DNA of 43,471 nt. It comes from an uncultured Clostridia bacterium (GTDB taxonomy: Bacteria > Bacillota > Clostridia > Christensenellales > UBA1242). The notes beneath the pieces are model-generated. The model saw only the letters and a program-made list of their open reading frames with translations. It made no database searches and was not told the DNA's origin. Shown here piece after piece: positions 40,048 through 43,471 of the stretch (position 1 is the stretch's first letter; each line of letters opens with the position of its first letter). The position numbers and the translations under genes were made by a program. Where the stretch lies: assembly GCA_947630075.1 (NCBI GenBank), contig CANRGF010000003.1:1-43471 (forward strand), written 5' to 3'.

Positions 40048-41769
40048 TTAGCTGTGCCAACACGAAAAATTTCTAAGCGAAAATGAATATAATTTGTGAT
40101 TTTCGCTTAAAATTTGCATAATTTCATCTTTAATTTTTGCTTTTTCATCTGTTGGTGCAGAAGCTGAATAAAAATAATTTAATCCTTCATTTTGCGAGGC
40201 TATTTTGCAGTTTTTTGTGAAAGTGAAATCGTTGATTTCAAACACATCTACCAAATCTAAATTTGCTTTGATGCCATTAAGGGTTTGCGTTAGGTCGTCC
40301 TCCGTTTCTTCTGGGAAATTGAAAAGCAGGCTTACGCTCGTTTTTATGCCATATTTTTTGCTTAAGCGCAAGATGTTTAAGGCGTGGTCAACTGTTATTC
40401 CTTTGTTCATTTTGTTGAGTAAATTTTGGCTAAAACTTTCTAAGCCCAAAAACATCATTTTCAACCCGTGCTCGCTAAAATGTTTTATTGTTTCTTCACT
40501 ATCGAGCGCGGGGTCGAAGCGGAATGTGCCCTTCCAATTAATTTTCACGCCACGCTCATCAAGCCCTTGCAAAATGTTTTTCACTTCGCCAGGAATTAGG
40601 CAATCATCCACAAATTCGATGTTGTGCACTCCTTGTGAAGATAAATTGCAAATTTTTTCCACAATGTTTTTGCAACTAAATGAAAAATTATCCCTATTAT
40701 GTCTATCGCAAAACAGGCATTTTTTATAATAACACTCTCGCCTTATTGACACGGGCGCAATCTTAAACACGGCAACATATTTTTCAAAATCAATTTGAGG
40801 ATATTCCGTTGTGGGTGTGCCCATTCCGTTTAGTTGAGCGATTGGCACAACGCTTGAAAAGAACGAGGTGAAAAAACTTGGATTATAGTTTGCTTCGAAT
40901 AATGTTGAGTTGTCAACTAAAATTGGCTTAATGTGGAGCACTTCATCTAAAATTTTTGCAAAAATGGTTGCGCTCATCAGTTTGTTGAAATTGTTCACAA
41001 CTAAATATATGTTTGCCCTTTTGCCGTTATACTTTTTTATTATGGCTTCAATCTGCGAAAGTTTTGAAAGATAGAATGGATATAAAATTGAAGATTTATG
41101 ATTTGAAATCGTGCTTTCAATGGCAAGAGAATTTTTGGGGTCGCATAAAGTTAACTCGCCAAAAGAGAAACGGAAAACGCCGAATTTCTTTTGCTGAATG
41201 GCTCGGCAAATTTGTGTGTAGCGATAAAAACTATCCACATCTTTTTCACTTTTTGCGTGCTTATATAATTCAATTTTTTCAGGCGAATATATTTGGCGAT
41301 TGAAGTCCAAATTAAAATCAAAATAAAAAGTGTGCTTATTTTTTGCCGCTAGCGCCTGCCAAACTTGAATGGTTGCCTCGTTGAAATATTTGGGTTTATT
41401 GAAAGGAATATCTAAAACCAAGTTTATGCAATCTTCCTCTTTTTTTGTCTTGGCAGGCTTTGCCACAGCGATGATGTCGCTTAAAGCAAACCAAGTTTTT
41501 TCGCAAGCGGGCTGATTATCCCCCTGCAAGCAAACTTTATTATTTTTATTATCAATCTCCACCACTCTATGAATGACAAAGTTTTCCACCTTATTGCCTA
41601 TGGCAACGGCTATGTCCCCCACTCTTAGCGAAAATTCATTTGAGATTTCCACATCTTGCCCGCTGAAAAAAGTGGGCACCATGCTAGAACCAAAAATCTT
41701 CACATTTTTGATTTTGCCTTGCCTAATTTTATCTATAAAAAATTTTCTTGAAAGGGTTTTATTTATCAT
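40048..41769 (-). CDS. Radical SAM protein with N-terminal signal-peptidase-like (S26) domain
   Basis: Third enzyme gene of the RiPP locus; 573 residues with an unusual domain order. Residues about 24-95 resemble the Ser/His-type signal peptidase fold (S26, SipW-like): FGSSMVPTF with Ser29, VGDIAVA, ENFVIHRVVEID with His67, and QGDNQ. There is no membrane helix. Residues about 130-320 look like the Rossmann-type front part of B12-class radical SAM maturases but lack a clear cobalamin motif. Residues 330-570 are the radical SAM domain with REC-x4-CLFC cysteines and later FVDDCLIPG, GTFRFDPALDSE, MMFLGLES and LLFNFPEETEDDL. It starts inside the upstream gene (overlap 11 bases); a GTG at 41778 is an alternative start. 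Confidence 0.75.
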   Translation of the reverse strand: MINKTLSRKFFIDKIRQGKIKNVKIFGSSMVPTFFSGQDVEISNEFSLRVGDIAVAIGNKVENFVIHRVVEIDNKNNKVCLQGDNQPACEKTWFALSDIIAVAKPAKTKKEEDCINLVLDIPFNKPKYFNEATIQVWQALAAKNKHTFYFDFNLDFNRQIYSPEKIELYKHAKSEKDVDSFYRYTQICRAIQQKKFGVFRFSFGELTLCDPKNSLAIESTISNHKSSILYPFYLSKLSQIEAIIKKYNGKRANIYLVVNNFNKLMSATIFAKILDEVLHIKPILVDNSTLFEANYNPSFFTSFFSSVVPIAQLNGMGTPTTEYPQIDFEKYVAVFKIAPVSIRRECYYKKCLFCDRHNRDNFSFSCKNIVEKICNLSSQGVHNIEFVDDCLIPGEVKNILQGLDERGVKINWKGTFRFDPALDSEETIKHFSEHGLKMMFLGLESFSQNLLNKMNKGITVDHALNILRLSKKYGIKTSVSLLFNFPEETEDDLTQTLNGIKANLDLVDVFEINDFTFTKNCKIASQNEGLNYFYSASAPTDEKAKIKDEIMQILSENHKLYSFSLRNFSCWHS

Positions 41770-42829
41770 CTTTTGCACTTTTTACACTATTATAAATAAA
41801 TTTTGCCTCTCTGCAATTTTGTTCAACAGGCAAAATAACCTTGCCATTCGTGCGGTGCTCCATGTAGGTGGACACAGCGCAGTTTGAACAAAACTTTTTA
41901 TATTTGCAGTTGTAACACTCGCCAGATTTATCCTTTTCTAAATTTAGATATTGTGAAAAACTATCCCAAATTTCTTTGATTGAAAAGTCTTTAATATTTT
42001 TTTCGCTAAACTCGGCAAAATTGCACAGCCTCACTCCGCCCAAGCAGTTTATGAAAATGCTAATCCTGCCTGCACCGCAAGAATATAAGCAATCGTTATC
42101 ATTATTCATGTTTTCTCTGGTTAAGAAACTTAGCCAATTTTTTAGTTTTAGTTTTTTTATTTTGTTCATTATTGACAAATAGTCTTTGTCAGTTAGGCGG
42201 TTGGTTTGCTGACCGTTTGAAAAATCTTTGCTTGCAAGCAGGTTTAAATCAAATCTAAAAGGCACATTAAAGCCGGTGCAATAGTCATTAATCTGCTCAA
42301 ACTGTTTCCAATTCTGCTCCATGATAACTGTTTTAAGCGAAAGGGTTAGCCCAGCATCAATGAGCAGATGAATGTTTTTATTCACCACAGAAAAGCCGTC
42401 ATTAACTAAGCAAACGGACTTATAAGTAACATCGTCCACCCCATAAATGCTGATTTCAATCCTCTCGGGCGGATTTGCCTTTAAAAAGTTGATATACTTA
42501 TCTAAAAAGTAGCCGTTCGAAAAGAGGGCGATTTTCAAGCCTTTATCAAAGCAGTGCTTATAAATTTCTTTAAAATTTGGGTGAACGGTTGGCTCTCCAC
42601 CCGTGATTGTGATGGTTTCCAACCCCATTTCGCACATCTCGTCTATCATTCGCTTTGCAATATCTAGCGGAATAAACTTTATGGCGAGATTTTGATTATA
42701 ACAATGAATGCACTTAAAATTGCACGCGTTGGATATTTCAAAGGTGGCGGAGCGCAGTTTGCGATGATTGCTCAGCCGTTTATAATATTTTTTGAATAGG
42801 AAATTTTTAAGTTTTTCTTCATTTAACAT
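41759..42829 (-). CDS. Radical SAM/SPASM peptide maturase
   Basis: Predicted RiPP-modifying radical SAM enzyme of 356 residues. The N-terminal cluster motif is NACNFKCIHCYN (Cys36, 40, 43); ETITITGGEPTVHPNF is the 'GGEP' motif. The C-terminal SPASM region has CGAGRISIFINCLGGVRLC and CYNCKYKKFCSNC, supplying ligands for extra 4Fe-4S clusters, as in sactipeptide and ranthipeptide enzymes that form thioether bonds. The precise chemistry cannot be read from sequence. The start is ambiguous (42829, 42838 or 42847); it overlaps the PqqD gene, with GAGG upstream, indicating translational coupling. Confidence 0.85.
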   Translation of the reverse strand: MLNEEKLKNFLFKKYYKRLSNHRKLRSATFEISNACNFKCIHCYNQNLAIKFIPLDIAKRMIDEMCEMGLETITITGGEPTVHPNFKEIYKHCFDKGLKIALFSNGYFLDKYINFLKANPPERIEISIYGVDDVTYKSVCLVNDGFSVVNKNIHLLIDAGLTLSLKTVIMEQNWKQFEQINDYCTGFNVPFRFDLNLLASKDFSNGQQTNRLTDKDYLSIMNKIKKLKLKNWLSFLTRENMNNDNDCLYSCGAGRISIFINCLGGVRLCNFAEFSEKNIKDFSIKEIWDSFSQYLNLEKDKSGECYNCKYKKFCSNCAVSTYMEHRTNGKVILPVEQNCREAKFIYNSVKSAKDDK

Positions 42830-43097
42830 AGGCAACATCCGCCTCAATTAACTGATTGATAAAATTCTTTAAATCTGCCTTGGCACGAGATTTCGAAACG
42901 TCAAAAGATTTAACCATTTCTTCTTCAATTTCTTCACTCGTTTTGCCCTGCTTTATCTTTAAAAATATGAATTTTGCCACATCTTCAAGCACTATTGCGT
43001 GCTCATAATCTATTTCATGCTTTTCATTTTCCTTAGTTAAGATAAGGCAATTTTCATATTCATCGTCCACTATGTTTGGCTTAATAAATATTTTCAA
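42819..43097 (-). CDS. PqqD-family RiPP recognition protein
   Basis: A 92-residue stand-alone PqqD-like protein, the RiPP recognition element that binds leader peptides and presents them to the radical SAM enzyme. It shows the pattern of three strands followed by a helical bundle: HAIVLEDVAKFIFLKIKQGKTSEEI and FDVSKSRAKADLKNFINQLIEADV. The start codon is TTG at 43097, supported by a perfect GGAGG seven bases upstream; the ATG inside the same SD region runs into a stop at once. Overlaps the SPASM gene. Confidence 0.85.
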   Translation of the reverse strand: MKIFIKPNIVDDEYENCLILTKENEKHEIDYEHAIVLEDVAKFIFLKIKQGKTSEEIEEEMVKSFDVSKSRAKADLKNFINQLIEADVAYVK

Positions 43098-43115
43098 AAC
43101 ATCACCTCCATAAAT

Positions 43116-43150
43116 AAAAAAGTTATAATTTATGCAATTATAACTTTTTT
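43116..43150. terminator. Perfect 15-bp hairpin between precursor and PqqD genes
   Basis: AAAAAAGTTATAATT (43116-43130) and its exact complement (43136-43150) enclose the loop TATGC. The minus strand ends in a T-run, so it can act as a partial terminator of the precursor transcript; the stem is AT-rich and so relatively weak. Confidence 0.75.
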
Positions 43151-43155
43151 AAAAA

Positions 43156-43260
43156 CTAGCAATAGCAAGAGTCGTCATCACTTCCTGAAGAATTGCAGCC
43201 GCTAAAAACTGAAATCTTGCTTAGGTCAATTTTTAGCAAAACGGGAGTTGAATATTTCAT
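43156..43260 (-). CDS. Putative RiPP precursor peptide
   Basis: A 34-residue peptide found by reading the minus strand. The leader part is MKYSTPVLLKIDLSKISVFS, helical with hydrophobic residues at regular spacing, and the core is GCNSSGSDDDSCYC with Cys22, Cys32 and Cys34 plus four Ser and three Asp. The ATG follows a strong AAGGAGGG. It is first in the cluster, before PqqD, the SPASM maturase and the S26-radical SAM fusion, which is the usual position of a RiPP precursor. Core Ser/Cys could be targets for thioether or other crosslinks. The mature product is unknown. Confidence 0.8.
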   Translation of the reverse strand: MKYSTPVLLKIDLSKISVFSGCNSSGSDDDSCYC

Positions 43261-43304
43261 AGCGCCCTCCTTTGTAAAATTTGAAACCTATGTTTCTTAT
43301 TCTT

Positions 43305-43333
43305 ATCATAACATATAAAAATAATTTTGTCAA
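43305..43333 (-). promoter_or_regulatory. Promoter of the RiPP locus
   Basis: Minus-strand TTGACA (43328-43333), 17-base spacer, TATGAT (43305-43310) with extended TG. The predicted start lies near 43298, giving a leader of about 38 bases. Confidence 0.75.
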
Positions 43334-43471
43334 CAGATTTAAATAGAAAATTTAAAAGCAATAGATGGAGTTTCGTACGCGCGCGGGCGCACTAACCTAT
43401 TAAAAGGCAGTTTGTGGTGGAAAATCTTAACAAAAACTTAGAAATTTTCATAAAAGTGGTTAAAATCATTT
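43334..43471. other. Window end, no gene seen; includes an isolated GC-rich motif
   Basis: I see no open frame or RNA signature in these 138 bases. The 18-base segment 43375-43392 is almost pure G/C (GTACGCGCGCGGGCGCAC) in otherwise AT-rich DNA. Confidence 0.5.

Noticed and set aside
43100-43155. Second precursor peptide between the first and PqqD
   Set aside because: Only the hairpin and SD sequence fit in this gap; no open frame with an SD was found.
1-43471. CRISPR array, insertion sequence or prophage
   Set aside because: No regularly spaced repeats, transposase, integrase or phage structural genes were seen on either strand.

Overview
The window looks like part of the chromosome of an uncultivated, spore-forming anaerobic Clostridia-type Firmicute, probably a metagenome assembly. 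The evidence is an AT-rich base composition, a full-length Spo0A with its diagnostic C-terminal DNA-binding region, a SipL-like SPOCS/LysM protein, a CotF-type spore coat pair, an [FeFe] hydrogenase, an IscR/Rrf2 regulator and IspH. I cannot name a genus from sequence alone.

The region surrounds the replication origin. oriC lies between divergent dnaA (leftward) and dnaN (rightward) at about 24.0-24.4 kb and carries a cluster of DnaA boxes. The genes usually packed around a Firmicute origin (rpmH-rnpA-yidD-yidC, jag, rsmG, recF, mnmE, mnmG, rpsF-ssb-rpsR) are all here but scattered and interleaved with other units.

Layout. 0-8 kb: YgjV-like membrane protein (partial), rpsF-ssb-rpsR, GNAT, tag, a possible ADP-ribosyltransferase-like protein, prfB, mscL, a HAD hydrolase operon, rsmG. 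8-14 kb: spo0A, SPOCS/LysM gene, the lysS-hypothetical-gpsA operon. 14-20 kb: an XRE gene with an apparent 3' frameshift, a small Cys-rich gene with an internal stop, jag, the rpmH-rnpA-yidD-yidC-ASCH operon, an orphan small RNA, a second XRE gene, an HD hydrolase, a small DAK-type protein followed by a partial tandem duplication. 20-31 kb: recF, galE, dnaA, oriC, dnaN, a nucleotidyltransferase, ttcA, hydrogenase, tRNA-Leu, NADAR, rrf2, coat pair, a very AT-rich spacer. 31-40 kb: mnmE, ispH, mnmG, a DUF285 lipoprotein, a HelD-like helicase. 40-43.5 kb: a compact RiPP locus.

Two observations stand out. First, the right end holds a RiPP biosynthesis locus: a 34-residue precursor with a C-terminal Cys/Ser/Asp-rich core, a stand-alone PqqD-type recognition protein, a radical SAM/SPASM enzyme, and an unusual fusion of a signal-peptidase-like (S26) domain to a second radical SAM enzyme. 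A 15-bp hairpin separates the precursor from the enzymes. Second, at least fourteen genes have a -10 element exactly 6-7 bases before an ATG and no ribosome binding site, which predicts widespread leaderless mRNA alongside ordinary Shine-Dalgarno-led genes. This rule also corrects several start sites.

The sequence also contains apparent lesions (ssb frameshift, XRE frameshift, an in-frame stop in the Cys-rich gene) that may be real or may be consensus errors. Functions are read from motifs by eye; no database search was run.
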